From a virus, in the IMG/VR virus record IMGVR_UViG_3300046505_000234, positions 1 to 40,489 of that record: a stretch of 40,489 nucleotides of DNA; one strand, 5' to 3'. A program made the translations under genes and the position numbers. Below are positions 33,457 through 40,489 of this stretch, in pieces; position 1 is the stretch's first letter; each line of letters begins with the position of its first letter. The notes under the pieces were generated by a model, which had not been told where the DNA came from, ran no database searches, and worked only from the letters and a program-made list of their open reading frames with translations.

Positions 33457-34188
33457 ATGAGAGGGGGCCTCGCAAATCCTGCATTGAGATTCCAAGATCC
33501 TTGGCAAGAGGCGGACTTCACATCGAAAACGAACCCGAAGTGGCCTAGAGGTTATGAAGATTCCATTCGGGAATTTCGCAAATTATTGAACCGTAAAGTT
33601 GCCGAAGCGCCGGTACAGGACTTTCTAGAAAGAGCGCCATATCTGATCCCCGGAATCGCAACCTATCACCATGGACCGTACGAAGGGATTATCGCAACAA
33701 AATTGGCCCTCGGAGCTGATTTCCAGTCAGACTTTGCATACGTCACATCCAATTCACAGACATTGTGCTTCACTGGCGTCGAGATTGAATCGCCAGGCAA
33801 GAAACTGTTCCGGAAAGATGACAAGTTCCATCGAGACTACCTGGATGCGAGACAACAGATAACCGACTGGCTTTTTTGGGCACACCACAATCTGCGAGAA
33901 GCACTGGACCGCTGGGGACCGCTCTTCAGATACCACCGACTACGCGATAACCAAATCATATTCCGCGGAATATTGGTCTTCGGAAGACGTTCCGATTTCG
34001 CAGGCAACAGAAAACGCAAAGAACGTTGGGCTGCAGAAGCAGGATCCCTGCGATCCAATCTATGCACCATGACATATGACAGAATCCTCGAAAGAGCAGA
34101 TATGCTTCCTCCGGACATGGACAACGACAAACTCGTCGTCTGCAAATATGCGGATCGCCATTTTCAAGTGAAATACGTCTGTGCCTGA
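33457..34188 (+). CDS. sduA: Shedu anti-phage nuclease (SduA, DUF4263)
   Basis: The 243-residue protein fits the DUF4263 PD-(D/E)XK fold of Shedu: 'EFRKLLNRKVAEAPVQDFLERAPYLIPG' (helical lead), 'LGADFQSDFAYV' (acidic residue after the first strand), 'LCFTGVEIESPGKKLFRKDD' (E-I-E with the following Lys) and 'DYLDARQQITDWLFWAHHNLRE' (the conserved Q..DW.... helix). Shedu proteins form oligomers that cut or nick DNA and protect against phage. This copy is short, i.e. mainly the nuclease with little N-terminal sensor region. AAAGGGGACGG precedes the ATG. It lies with the hsd-DarTG operon on the same strand in a defence cluster. Confidence 0.85.
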   Translation: MRGGLANPALRFQDPWQEADFTSKTNPKWPRGYEDSIREFRKLLNRKVAEAPVQDFLERAPYLIPGIATYHHGPYEGIIATKLALGADFQSDFAYVTSNSQTLCFTGVEIESPGKKLFRKDDKFHRDYLDARQQITDWLFWAHHNLREALDRWGPLFRYHRLRDNQIIFRGILVFGRRSDFAGNRKRKERWAAEAGSLRSNLCTMTYDRILERADMLPPDMDNDKLVVCKYADRHFQVKYVCA

Positions 34189-34533
34189 CAATGACTAGGA
34201 GCACAAAATTGGAGGATCCCGGAGAAACCAGATGGTGTCTCACCACGCCATGCCAACGTGGCACTATCGGCCGGGGAACTCAGAACGGAGGGAAAAAGCT
34301 CATGATAAAGCTTTTGACTTCAACCCCAAACACCCATGAACAGCGGGATAACCACACGTGGGGGTGCTGAAAAGCATGGCGACCACCCGCCAGAAACACG
34401 GAAACGATGTGGGCACGCGGTCTGGTATGGCAGAGTGGTAGGGAGGTGGGTCCGTACCACTCACTTTCTGAAATCCGCCTGTTCTTCCGGGCGTTCAGGC
34501 GCCCTCCAGAACAGGAAATCAACATAGGCGCTC
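34189..34533. other. 345-bp intergenic region with a compound hairpin
   Basis: No gene seen. A strong compound stem lies at ~34478-34515 (CCTGTTCT/AGAACAGG outside, GGGCG/CGCCC inside). At 34538-34561 GGCGC/GCGCC followed by six T would terminate plus-strand transcription, converging on the 3' end of the HTH gene. Confidence 0.5.
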
Positions 34534-34917
34534 TTAAGGCGCCACCGTCTGCGCCTTTTTTCGCACGCGCCCACGCATTGATCCAGGCGGCCCGTCCGAA
34601 TACCTCGCGGCAAGCGTCTCAAGGTCAATCCTTCGAAGCCGATAACACCCATGGAAGAGCTCAACCCTCTTCAGTCTCCCAGCATTACATGCCCGCCAAA
34701 GTGTCGCCCGGCTCACACCCAGGTGCTTTGCTGCCTCTCCGACGCGCATAAGGAGCGGTCCTTCACTAGGTCCCACGTCATCACAAGAGGCGGCCTGTTT
34801 CGACCGCAAATAAGGGCATGTGGTGACTTCTCCGCGTAAGACTTGAAGCGCCACAGCCTTGCGATCATCGCTCGAATCCACAAACGCCCTAAGCAAGTCA
34901 CTCGTCGTATCACTCAT
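34534..34917 (-). CDS. Excisionase-like HTH protein paired with the integrase
   Basis: The 127-residue protein has the same plan as the early-operon protein at 17461-17811: an N-terminal 'MSDTTSDLLRAFVDSSDDRKAVALQVLRGE', then a winged HTH 'LLMRVGEAAKHLGVSRATLWRACNAGRLKRVELFHGCYRLRRIDLETL', and a basic tail. It starts 16 bp after the integrase stop, so the two are co-transcribed, as integrase and directionality factor often are. In tyrosine-recombinase elements such a protein usually bends the attachment site to favour excision. Confidence 0.78.
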   Translation of the reverse strand: MSDTTSDLLRAFVDSSDDRKAVALQVLRGEVTTCPYLRSKQAASCDDVGPSEGPLLMRVGEAAKHLGVSRATLWRACNAGRLKRVELFHGCYRLRRIDLETLAARYSDGPPGSMRGRVRKKAQTVAP

Positions 34918-34932
34918 CGGTTCTCCTTAATC

Positions 34933-36345
34933 TCAGGAGACCGCCGCAGACAGACATTGCTGAACCTGCAGGATGAGCCCTGCAACGGTCTCCCGCTTCT
35001 TCGTCCAGTTATCAGGCTTCATCCCTTCCAACGCCTTCAAAGCCTTGTTGAGAAGCTCGCCGGGTCCCTCGGCGGCCTTCTTGGCATCCTGCCCGGCGGC
35101 AAGCAGGGCAACAGGCTTCGCATCACCGCCGGTCAAAGCCACCGGAAGGGCGCCAGTCAGCGCATTGCGCACCTGATCGCGGCTGGGATGAAAGTAATGA
35201 GTCGTAACGACCTCAACGGTCTTGTGACCGCTGACAAGCTTCACGGTCTCGATAGGCACACCGCGCGAAAGCGCCTCAGTGATCCAAGTTGTCCGCAGGG
35301 AATGAAAGTCAAAGACCGAGGCGTCAACCATTCCGTGTTTCCGTTCAACCAGCACGTTCTTTTTGCCCACCGCCTTGCTGAACAACACCCGTAGCTTCCG
35401 CGAAACCAGAACGCGCCCGTTCTGATAAAGCGCCGCCTGTTCCGGCCAGACATAAACGGCCTTCTTCTTTGCCGCCGTGCGCGCCGCCATCAGTTCCCCG
35501 CGCAGACGCTCGTAAACGGGAATACAGACCGTCTCACCGGTCTTGCTTGTCTTCACCGTCACACTGGGGGAGGACGAAGCCAGATCAACGTCAGACCATT
35601 TCAGCAGGCAACAATCGCCAAGCCGCATGGCAGTGCTCAGTCCGCAGACGATCAACGGCCGGCAGAAATCATCCTTTGCCGCCGCCTTCAGTAGTTTCTT
35701 CATATGCTGTTCAGTCAGGGGTTTCCGGTGGATATGAGTTTCCTCGTGCATCCGGAGCCCGTCGAAAGGATTGCGCCAGAGTCCGTATTCGGATTGCAGG
35801 AAACGAAACGTTGCGCGGACGCGCTTGAGTGAATCATTCCACGTCTTATCCGAGAGGCCGCGCGCCTCCTCAGACTCCATAAACTCGCGGGCGATCCGCC
35901 GGTCAATCTGTCCGGCATCTTTCACGTCAGGATGCTTCTCACCCACGAAGTCAATGAACCGCTGAATCGTCGCCTTCACATCCAGTGCGTATCTTGGATT
36001 GAGCATACGGCGTTTTTTCGGCATTGTCTCCCACGCCTTCACGAGATCGGAAACCGCGAAACTTTCGATCTTCGAACCGTACTTGATTTCGTGCAGTTCC
36101 TGCACCAGCGCTTCCGAGGATTTAGCGCCGCGCATGTCGGCGACCAACTGCTTCAGCTTCTCGTTTGCCTCACCGCGTGAACGCTCGAAGGCTGCGTTGC
36201 CATCGTGGCGCAGTGAGTCCGGGGGAGTGCCGGCGATCTCAACGCCAAGGTTCTTCGCGAACCGCTTGCCGTTTATCGCATAAGCGCCATACCAGTATTT
36301 TGACTTGAATGTCCCGTCAGGTTTGTATCTAATCTCAAGCGGCAT
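34933..36345 (-). CDS. int: Tyrosine-type site-specific integrase
   Basis: The ~470-residue recombinase has an N-terminal arm-binding-type part ('IRYKPDGTFKSKYWYGAYAINGKRF'), a core-binding helical domain ('FMESEEARGLSDKTWNDSLKRVRATFRFLQSEYGLWRNPF'), and the catalytic domain: 'GLSTAMRLGDCCLLKWSDVD' (Arg), 'DFHSLRTTWITEALSRGVPIETVKLVSGHKT' (H-x-x-R and H) and 'THYFHP' (nucleophilic Tyr). A ~90-residue C-terminal extension follows the Tyr. I chose ATG 36345, with GGAGGTCTTC upstream, over longer starts to 36414. It is read away from tRNA-Gly 163 bp from its start, the usual arrangement for a tRNA-targeting integrase. Confidence 0.93.
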   Translation of the reverse strand: MPLEIRYKPDGTFKSKYWYGAYAINGKRFAKNLGVEIAGTPPDSLRHDGNAAFERSRGEANEKLKQLVADMRGAKSSEALVQELHEIKYGSKIESFAVSDLVKAWETMPKKRRMLNPRYALDVKATIQRFIDFVGEKHPDVKDAGQIDRRIAREFMESEEARGLSDKTWNDSLKRVRATFRFLQSEYGLWRNPFDGLRMHEETHIHRKPLTEQHMKKLLKAAAKDDFCRPLIVCGLSTAMRLGDCCLLKWSDVDLASSSPSVTVKTSKTGETVCIPVYERLRGELMAARTAAKKKAVYVWPEQAALYQNGRVLVSRKLRVLFSKAVGKKNVLVERKHGMVDASVFDFHSLRTTWITEALSRGVPIETVKLVSGHKTVEVVTTHYFHPSRDQVRNALTGALPVALTGGDAKPVALLAAGQDAKKAAEGPGELLNKALKALEGMKPDNWTKKRETVAGLILQVQQCLSAAVS

Positions 36346-36507
36346 GAAGACCTCCATAGAGTTTATGCAAATGAAATACAGGGAGACTCTACGCGAGTTT
36401 GTGCCGCAGTGCAATCAGAAAAACAAAACTTTCTACCAAACTCGGCCCGTAGAAAGTGCGCCGCAAAGCGCCAAAACAGGCCTAATCTGTTGATTTATTA
36501 GGTAATT

Positions 36508-36581
36508 GCGGGTGTTGCTTAGTGGTAAAGCTCCAGCCTTCCAAGCTGGTAACACGGGTTCGATTCCCGTCGCCCGCTCCA
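36508..36581 (+). tRNA. tRNA-Gly (UCC), CCA encoded
   Basis: It folds as a cloverleaf with acceptor GCGGGTG/CGCCCGC (one G-U), D-arm GGTAAAGC-type loop, anticodon stem-loop CCAGC CTTCCAA GCTGG (anticodon TCC), and T-arm CGGGTTCGATTCCCG; discriminator T and encoded CCA follow. It lies beside the integrase gene and probably marks the attachment site. Confidence 0.96.
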
Positions 36582-36600
36582 TACATTTCATTGTATGGAG
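36577..36600. repeat. Inverted repeat overlapping the tRNA-Gly 3' end
   Basis: CTCCATACA and TGTATGGAG form a 9-bp perfect inverted repeat around TTTCAT. The left arm includes the CCA end of the tRNA. This is where a core recombination site of a tRNA-targeting integrase would be expected, or it may serve tRNA 3' processing or termination. Confidence 0.6.
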
Positions 36601-36611
36601 CGACATCAAAC

Positions 36612-36679
36612 CTGCAAATCTTTGTCGCTATTTCCCATTGCCCTACAAATCTTTGTCGGTTTTCTACAAATCTTTGTCG
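36612..36679. repeat. Three copies of a 16-bp palindromic repeat beside tRNA-Gly
   Basis: CTACAAATCTTTGTCG occurs at 36643-36658 and 36664-36679, and CTGCAAATCTTTGTCG at 36612-36627. Each contains the palindrome ACAAA-TC-TTTGT. Clustered short repeats next to a tRNA attachment site are typical of integrase arm-type binding sites. Confidence 0.7.
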
Positions 36680-37032
36680 AAAAGGGCTGTTTGGGCGGGT
36701 TTGAGAATCCGGGAGATAATCCGGGATGGTTGAGGTTCAGGAAGGGGAAGAACAGCTTACGCATCCTCCTGTCGCCATCGGTTGCCAAGGTATTCAAGGT
36801 AGCCCAATGCGGCTTATCAGCCATTGGCGAGGGCAATGGGCTTGCTCTGCCTATCCTGAAGAGATTGTGGCGCATCCTACGGGGTTCTGTGGGGCTCAAT
36901 TGCCCTGCCGTCAGCTTCAATGTTTCAGACCCTTTTTGAACTCCGCTACAAACAAACCCGATTATTGAATTGATTGGCGGGGATGGAAACGGTAGCATCT
37001 TCAGAAATTGTAGGGAAATACAGGGGAGCAAT
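36680..37032. other. 353-bp intergenic region left of the leucine-rich-repeat gene
   Basis: No credible gene; the short open frames here have no ribosome site. It ends in the AGGGGAG ribosome site (37022-37028) of the next gene. Confidence 0.45.
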
Positions 37033-38727
37033 ATGAAGACATTGAGGATTGCGAGAACCGGCTGCTTGGGATTACTTGGGGCGGCTCTGTTGATGGCGAG
37101 TGCTGAAGCAGCGAGGGGGCAATACAGTTATTCAAACAATGCTGATGGCACGATTACGATTACGGGATATACGGGAACTAATCTTGCGGTAAACATTCCA
37201 AGCACAATCAGTAATCTAACGGTAAGCAGCATCGGGACTAATGCGTTCGATTCTATCGATGTGTCCAGCGTCATTATCCCTAATAGCGTTACGAATATCG
37301 GGTTGCAGGCCTTCTATGGGTGCGGCAGTCTGACCAACATAACAATCGGCAACAGCGTAACCACCATCGGAGGGGCGGCATTCAATGGTTGCGTCAGCCT
37401 GACCAACGTTATAATCCCCAATAGCGTCATATTTATCGGGTACAGTGCGTTCTTTGGTTGTGCTAACCTAGTCAATGTCACAATCGGCAACAGCGTAACC
37501 ACAATCGGATACGATGCATTCGATGGTTGCATCTGGCTGACCAGCGTTATAATTCCCAACAACGTTACCAATATCGAGGACTGGGCATTCTCTCAGTGCT
37601 CTGGCCTGACCAACGTTATAATCCCCAACGGCGTCATCAACATTGGAAACTACGTATTTGAAGACTGTTCCAGTCTGACCAGCATCGCTATTCCCAACAG
37701 CGTAACCAACATTGGGGAAAATGCGTTCCATAGCTGCTACAACCTGACCAGCATTATCATCCCAGATAGTGTCACCAGCATCAGTCTTGGTGCGTTCTAT
37801 GACTGCTCTGGCCTGACTAATTTAACTATTGGCAAGAACGTAATCTATATCGGGAGCCATGCGTTCGTCAATTGCTCCAGTCTGACCAGCATTATGATCC
37901 CCAATAGCGTTACAAGCATCGGGAACGATTCGTTCAGTGGTTGCTCCAGTCTGAGCAACGTCTCAATCCCCAGCAGCGTTACGAGCATCGGGGACTATGC
38001 CTTCTCCGCTTCGGATCTGACCAACGTTATAATCCCCAACAACGTCACCAACATGGGGAACTACACGTTTCAAGATTGTTCCAGTTTGACGAATGTCACG
38101 ATTCTCAACGGCGTCACCAACATCGGAAACGAGGCGTTCCAAAACTGCACCAGCCTGACCAGCGTCACAATCCCCAGCAGCGTCACGAGCATCGGTTACC
38201 ATGCGTTCGATGTATGCACCAACCTGACCAGCGTCAGGATTGGCAACAACGTCACCAGAATCGGAGACGGTGCTTTTGATTATTGCCCCAGTCTTACGAG
38301 CGTTATGATTCCCAACAGCGTCACCAGAATCGGGAACTATGCATTCGTGCTCTGCGCCAACCTCAAAGGAGTCTACTTTAGAGGCAACGCCCCCATCCTC
38401 AATGGCCTAAATGTGTTCAACACCAACAGTGTCATCTACTACTTGCCAAGCACCACGGGTTGGGGATCAACGTTTGGCGGTGCTCCGACAGCATTATGGC
38501 GACCTCACATATCTGGAGACACCAGCTTCGCCATTCAATCAAACCAATTCTGTTTCGACATCAACTGGGCAAGTGGAATGGTTTGCGTAGTAGAAGCCTC
38601 TACTAATCTGATTACTTCCTCTTGGTATCCGCTCCAAACCAATGCCCTTCCTGCCGACTCAACCTATTTCAGCGACCCCAACTGGACGAATAATCCAAGA
38701 TGTTTTTATCGAGTAGTATGGCAGTGA
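37033..38727 (+). CDS. Secreted BspA-type leucine-rich-repeat surface protein
   Basis: The 564-residue protein has a signal peptide (MKTLRIARTGCLGLLGAALLMASAEAARG), a short N-terminal domain, 16 tandem LRR_5/BspA units of 23 residues ('SVTIPSSVTSIGYHAFDVCTNLT' type; nt 37267-38367), and a C-terminal domain with 'YYLPSTTGWGSTFGG' and 'VVEASTNLITSSWYPLQTNAL...CFYRVVW', a terminal segment common in secreted Verrucomicrobiota proteins. One unit (the eleventh) lacks one residue. AGGGGAG precedes the ATG. Such proteins act in adhesion or surface recognition. It is divergent in location and style from the phage genes and may be host DNA or cargo. Confidence 0.9.
   Translation: MKTLRIARTGCLGLLGAALLMASAEAARGQYSYSNNADGTITITGYTGTNLAVNIPSTISNLTVSSIGTNAFDSIDVSSVIIPNSVTNIGLQAFYGCGSLTNITIGNSVTTIGGAAFNGCVSLTNVIIPNSVIFIGYSAFFGCANLVNVTIGNSVTTIGYDAFDGCIWLTSVIIPNNVTNIEDWAFSQCSGLTNVIIPNGVINIGNYVFEDCSSLTSIAIPNSVTNIGENAFHSCYNLTSIIIPDSVTSISLGAFYDCSGLTNLTIGKNVIYIGSHAFVNCSSLTSIMIPNSVTSIGNDSFSGCSSLSNVSIPSSVTSIGDYAFSASDLTNVIIPNNVTNMGNYTFQDCSSLTNVTILNGVTNIGNEAFQNCTSLTSVTIPSSVTSIGYHAFDVCTNLTSVRIGNNVTRIGDGAFDYCPSLTSVMIPNSVTRIGNYAFVLCANLKGVYFRGNAPILNGLNVFNTNSVIYYLPSTTGWGSTFGGAPTALWRPHISGDTSFAIQSNQFCFDINWASGMVCVVEASTNLITSSWYPLQTNALPADSTYFSDPNWTNNPRCFYRVVWQ
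37267..38367 (+). repeat. Sixteen tandem 69-bp units encoding the leucine-rich repeats
   Basis: Each 69-nt unit encodes 23 residues with the pattern xIxIxxxVTxIGxxAFxxCxxLT. The total is 367 residues, one short of 16 x 23, because unit 11 (DYAFSASDLT) is one residue shorter. Confidence 0.85.
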
Positions 38728-38761
38728 GGCAAGTCTGATAACGAAATGAGAGATTGCTATT

Positions 38762-39409
38762 GTGTTCATTTTGAGTCGCCACATCATCGCAAATCGTAAC
38801 GCTGAAAATGTTCTCACCTTCATTGACTATTGGGATAGGCAATATGAAAAACATCTCAACAAGCCTCCAAAGGTCGTCGGAACTAAGCACGGTATTGACT
38901 ACATTGAGCAACTCAACTGGGGCAAGGCTTTGAAATCGGAAAATGTAATTAACCTGCTAAGATGGAAGGACGCTCGTTTCTTAACCCATCCAACAATAGC
39001 CCACAAAATGCAAAACAGGAAGGTCACGCCTGTCTTAAACAAACTAGAAATCCTAAATGAGTTCAGAAACAAGGCTATTGACGAGGACACATTTAAGAAC
39101 GTTACTGAAGCGATGTTCTCCGAGAAGTGTTTCATTTATCGAATATTTCTGTTTCATATTTGTAGACCCGCCGATTATCCAATAGCAGATAGACATGTTT
39201 ACAAAGCGTTCGAGCTGCTTGACAAGCGGGAATGCAGTTCGGGAGATTGGTGGTCAAAGTATGTCACCTACAAAACATTCTTCCTCGATATGGCGGAGAG
39301 ATATGGAGTTGGGAAGAACGACAACAGCGAACTCCACATCCGTAAATTGAAGAAAATAGACAACGCTCTAATGGCATTCGGTAAGTTCGGGAGCTTCTTT
39401 GTGGATTGA
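38762..39409 (+). CDS. Unrecognised protein with an HhH-like 'P.DYPIADRHVYKAF' motif
   Basis: The 215-residue protein starts with GTG and has no clear ribosome site. It is basic and helical. The stretch 'FLFHICRPADYPIADRHVYKAFELL' resembles the helix-hairpin-helix-like segment (P..FPI.D.HV..A) seen in a loose family of predicted DNA-processing or DNA-glycosylase-like proteins, but the catalytic residues cannot be assigned. It stands between the leucine-rich-repeat gene and a tRNA-fragment attachment-like site. Function unknown. Confidence 0.55.
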   Translation: MFILSRHIIANRNAENVLTFIDYWDRQYEKHLNKPPKVVGTKHGIDYIEQLNWGKALKSENVINLLRWKDARFLTHPTIAHKMQNRKVTPVLNKLEILNEFRNKAIDEDTFKNVTEAMFSEKCFIYRIFLFHICRPADYPIADRHVYKAFELLDKRECSSGDWWSKYVTYKTFFLDMAERYGVGKNDNSELHIRKLKKIDNALMAFGKFGSFFVD

Positions 39410-39550
39410 TGGATATTGCCCACTTTGTTCTGCCATTGCCGTTCCCCGCCCTGAAAACTATTTCAACGTTTTTCTGCCAACAACCCTTGCAAAGCTAGAT
39501 TTACACTTTGAAGCGATGGGGCAGGGGTTCAGGCGAAAGTCGGATAAAAC

Positions 39551-39568
39551 TTGCCACCGATTTGCCAC
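39551..39568 (+). repeat. 18-bp repeat, left copy, at tRNA-fragment site
   Basis: TTGCCACCGATTTGCCAC, repeated exactly at 39801-39818. Each copy is itself two TTGCCAC units. The two lie on either side of the tRNA fragment like recombinase arm sites. Confidence 0.7.
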
Positions 39569-39637
39569 GGGGAAAATGGCAGGAATGAGAAGAAAAGATG
39601 AAAAGCCTTGGAAACCCCTGTAAATATTGGCTCAAAC

Positions 39638-39682
39638 TGGTGGGCGATAGAGGGCTCGAACCTCCGACCCCTACCATGTCAA
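39638..39682 (-). other. 3' fragment of a tRNA-Val (GAC), candidate attachment site
   Basis: Read on the minus strand it runs from the anticodon loop (TTGACAT) through GGTAG, a variable loop, the T-arm (GGAGG TTCGAGC CCTCT) and acceptor strand ATCGCCC to A-CCA. The 5' half is missing: the preceding bases do not form the anticodon stem or D-arm. Such 3' fragments mark the end of elements that integrate in tRNA genes. Confidence 0.7.
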
Positions 39683-39800
39683 GCACAGGCAAGCCAAAAT
39701 GGAAACCCAGAAACATCCTAGAATATATTGATATTCAAGGGGTTGTGCAAGTTGGTAAAAACCTCAAAAACCTCATTTTCGGCATAGTCTAGGAAAAAAG

Positions 39801-39818
39801 TTGCCACCGATTTGCCAC
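39801..39818 (+). repeat. 18-bp repeat, right copy, at tRNA-fragment site
   Basis: TTGCCACCGATTTGCCAC, exact copy of 39551-39568, 119 bp right of the tRNA fragment. Confidence 0.7.
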
Positions 39819-39836
39819 CGAAATGCAACGAAATGA

Positions 39837-40343
39837 TCAAAAAGTATCAAGGAGAGCCATATATGAATCTCTCGCTTTGATTTTGATCTTTCTTATCTCT
39901 GCACTGCGAGTAGATTTGTCTAATTCTCCCAAGTCGATCTTTCTGTCCAATCCTTGTCTCTCATTTTTCATCCGATCATAAATCTTAGTTAGAGCGTCCG
40001 AAAGCTCATCCTTATCATTATCGACAAGAAGCAATATATCTACTTCTTTGGGATGCCAAGGATGAAGAATTCCATCTCCATCAGGATGGACTTCCCAATC
40101 AGCATTATAATTATCGTCCCAACCGTACCCTACTAGTTCGTCATAATAAGTGTCATCAATATTCGGCAGCGGCACGTAAACCAATTTGCTGTTTATTATA
40201 TGATCGCCATTTGCCTTCCTCTCTCCCTTCTCAAATAGGCTAGGAAAGTCTTTGATATTAAATTTGACAGATAACTGAAATTGAAGATTCTTTACCTCCT
40301 GCACGATCCCCTCAATGCCTCCTTTAGACTGCATTCTATCCAT
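39837..40343 (-). CDS. Unrecognised acidic protein near the right edge, start uncertain
   Basis: The ~168-residue protein starts at ATG 40343 (MDRMQSKGGIEGIVQEVKNL). The open frame extends to a TTG at 40391, which lies exactly at the end of the 28-bp end repeat, so I distrust the longer form. Visible features are 'SKLVYVPLPNIDDTYYDELVGYGWDDNYNADWEVHPDGDGILHPWHPKEVDILLLVDNDKDELSDAL' (rich in Asp, Trp, His) and a charged C-terminal helix. The DNA is clearly more AT-rich than the phage genes. No family recognised; probably from another element. Confidence 0.5.
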   Translation of the reverse strand: MDRMQSKGGIEGIVQEVKNLQFQLSVKFNIKDFPSLFEKGERKANGDHIINSKLVYVPLPNIDDTYYDELVGYGWDDNYNADWEVHPDGDGILHPWHPKEVDILLLVDNDKDELSDALTKIYDRMKNERQGLDRKIDLGELDKSTRSAEIRKIKIKARDSYMALLDTF

Positions 40344-40363
40344 TAGCGGTTCGGTTACCCAAC

Positions 40364-40391
40364 CGCGCCGTTTCTGAGATCGTGAGTCCAA
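40364..40391. repeat. Right copy of the 28-bp inverted repeat shared by both window ends
   Basis: Exact reverse complement of bases 1-28. Beyond it the sequence runs on for 98 bp that cannot be compared because the left copy ends at the window edge. Confidence 0.75.
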
Positions 40392-40426
40392 AGGGCGGAA
40401 GAATTATGCTACATGGTTGATGGGAG

Positions 40427-40485
40427 CGTTCCCCCCGTCCGGCGGAGGGAGCCCGGAGGGCGACCGAAGCCGGACGGGGGGAACG
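40427..40485. repeat. 17-bp perfect inverted repeat at the right end
   Basis: CGTTCCCCCCGTCCGGC and GCCGGACGGGGGGAACG flank a 25-nt GC-rich loop. No T-run follows. It may be a REP-like hairpin or the end of a mobile element. Confidence 0.75.
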
Positions 40486-40489
40486 ACCT

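Larger units (their letters stand above)
39410..39836. other. 427-bp region holding an attachment-like site
   Basis: No gene. It contains two 18-bp direct repeats (39551-39568 and 39801-39818) and between them a 3' tRNA fragment (39638-39682, minus strand). Confidence 0.6.

Noticed and set aside
34420-34470. Possible tRNA-like sequence (GGTATGGCAGAGTGGTAGG)
   Set aside because: Only a GGTA.GG/CC.TACC stem forms. There is no anticodon or T-arm, and no CCA end.
36606-37031. 141-residue minus-strand open frame next to tRNA-Gly
   Set aside because: It reads through the direct repeats, has no ribosome site and shows no domain.
37267-38367. Regular repeats that could be mistaken for a CRISPR array
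   Set aside because: The 69-bp units are coding and degenerate, encode a leucine-rich-repeat protein, and have no constant-spacer pattern. No CRISPR array or cas gene was seen elsewhere.
39598-39792. Short plus-strand open frame (RGLEPPTPTMSS)
   Set aside because: The peptide arises from the antisense of the tRNA-Val 3' fragment.

Overview
The window looks like the genome of a temperate, tailed-phage-like element, or an integrative element derived from one, in a member of the Verrucomicrobiota. The host guess rests on the secreted proteins rich in Asn and Thr, and on the BspA-type leucine-rich-repeat protein at 37.0-38.7 kb, whose C-terminal 'VEASTNL...W.PLQTN...FYR' segment is of the kind common in that phylum. 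No rRNA or other phylogenetic marker is present, so this is inference.

Layout. (1) 1-6.1 kb, minus strand: phage packaging and head genes, read right to left: a DUF5681-type small protein, large terminase, and a Mu gp29-like (DUF935) portal that runs off the left edge. A complete group II intron (2.34-4.21 kb) and two accessory genes (a plus-strand membrane-anchored protein and a minus-strand lipoprotein) lie between terminase and portal. (2) 6.2-10.1 kb: two plus-strand exported proteins and two long GC-rich stretches, dense in short palindromes, in which I see no credible gene. (3) 10.1-18.0 kb, minus strand: the early/replication operon. In transcription order it holds a small protein, an excisionase-like HTH protein, a small membrane protein, an SSB-like protein with an SSB-type tail, a RecB-type nuclease, a family A DNA polymerase, a small protein, an archaeo-eukaryotic-type primase candidate, a RepA/DnaB-like AAA ATPase, a RuvC-like resolvase and a zinc-finger/sigma-region-4-like regulator. 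(4) 18.1-34.2 kb: a large defence cargo. It starts with an unrecognised two-gene cassette isolated by intrinsic terminators on both sides, then a DUF2188 protein and a small protein with a good promoter. A plus-strand type I restriction-modification operon follows, with a DarTG toxin-antitoxin pair nested between hsdS and hsdR. After it come an ISAs1-type insertion sequence whose transposase carries a DruA-like DUF4338 domain, and a SANT-like small protein next to a Shedu (DUF4263) nuclease. (5) 34.5-36.6 kb: a second excisionase-like HTH gene, a tyrosine integrase, tRNA-Gly(UCC) and three palindromic direct repeats that look like recombinase arm sites. (6) 37.0-40.5 kb: the leucine-rich-repeat surface protein, two unrecognised proteins, a 3' tRNA-Val fragment flanked by a second pair of direct repeats, and a strong terminal palindrome.

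How it fits together: modules 1, 3 and 5 supply packaging, replication/recombination and integration. Module 4 would protect the host (and the resident element) against competing phages by restriction, DNA ADP-ribosylation, a Shedu nuclease and possibly the unknown cassette. The plus-strand exported proteins look like lysogenic-conversion ('moron') genes. The first 28 bases recur as an exact inverted copy near the right end, so the left boundary may be an inversion point or an assembly fold-back.
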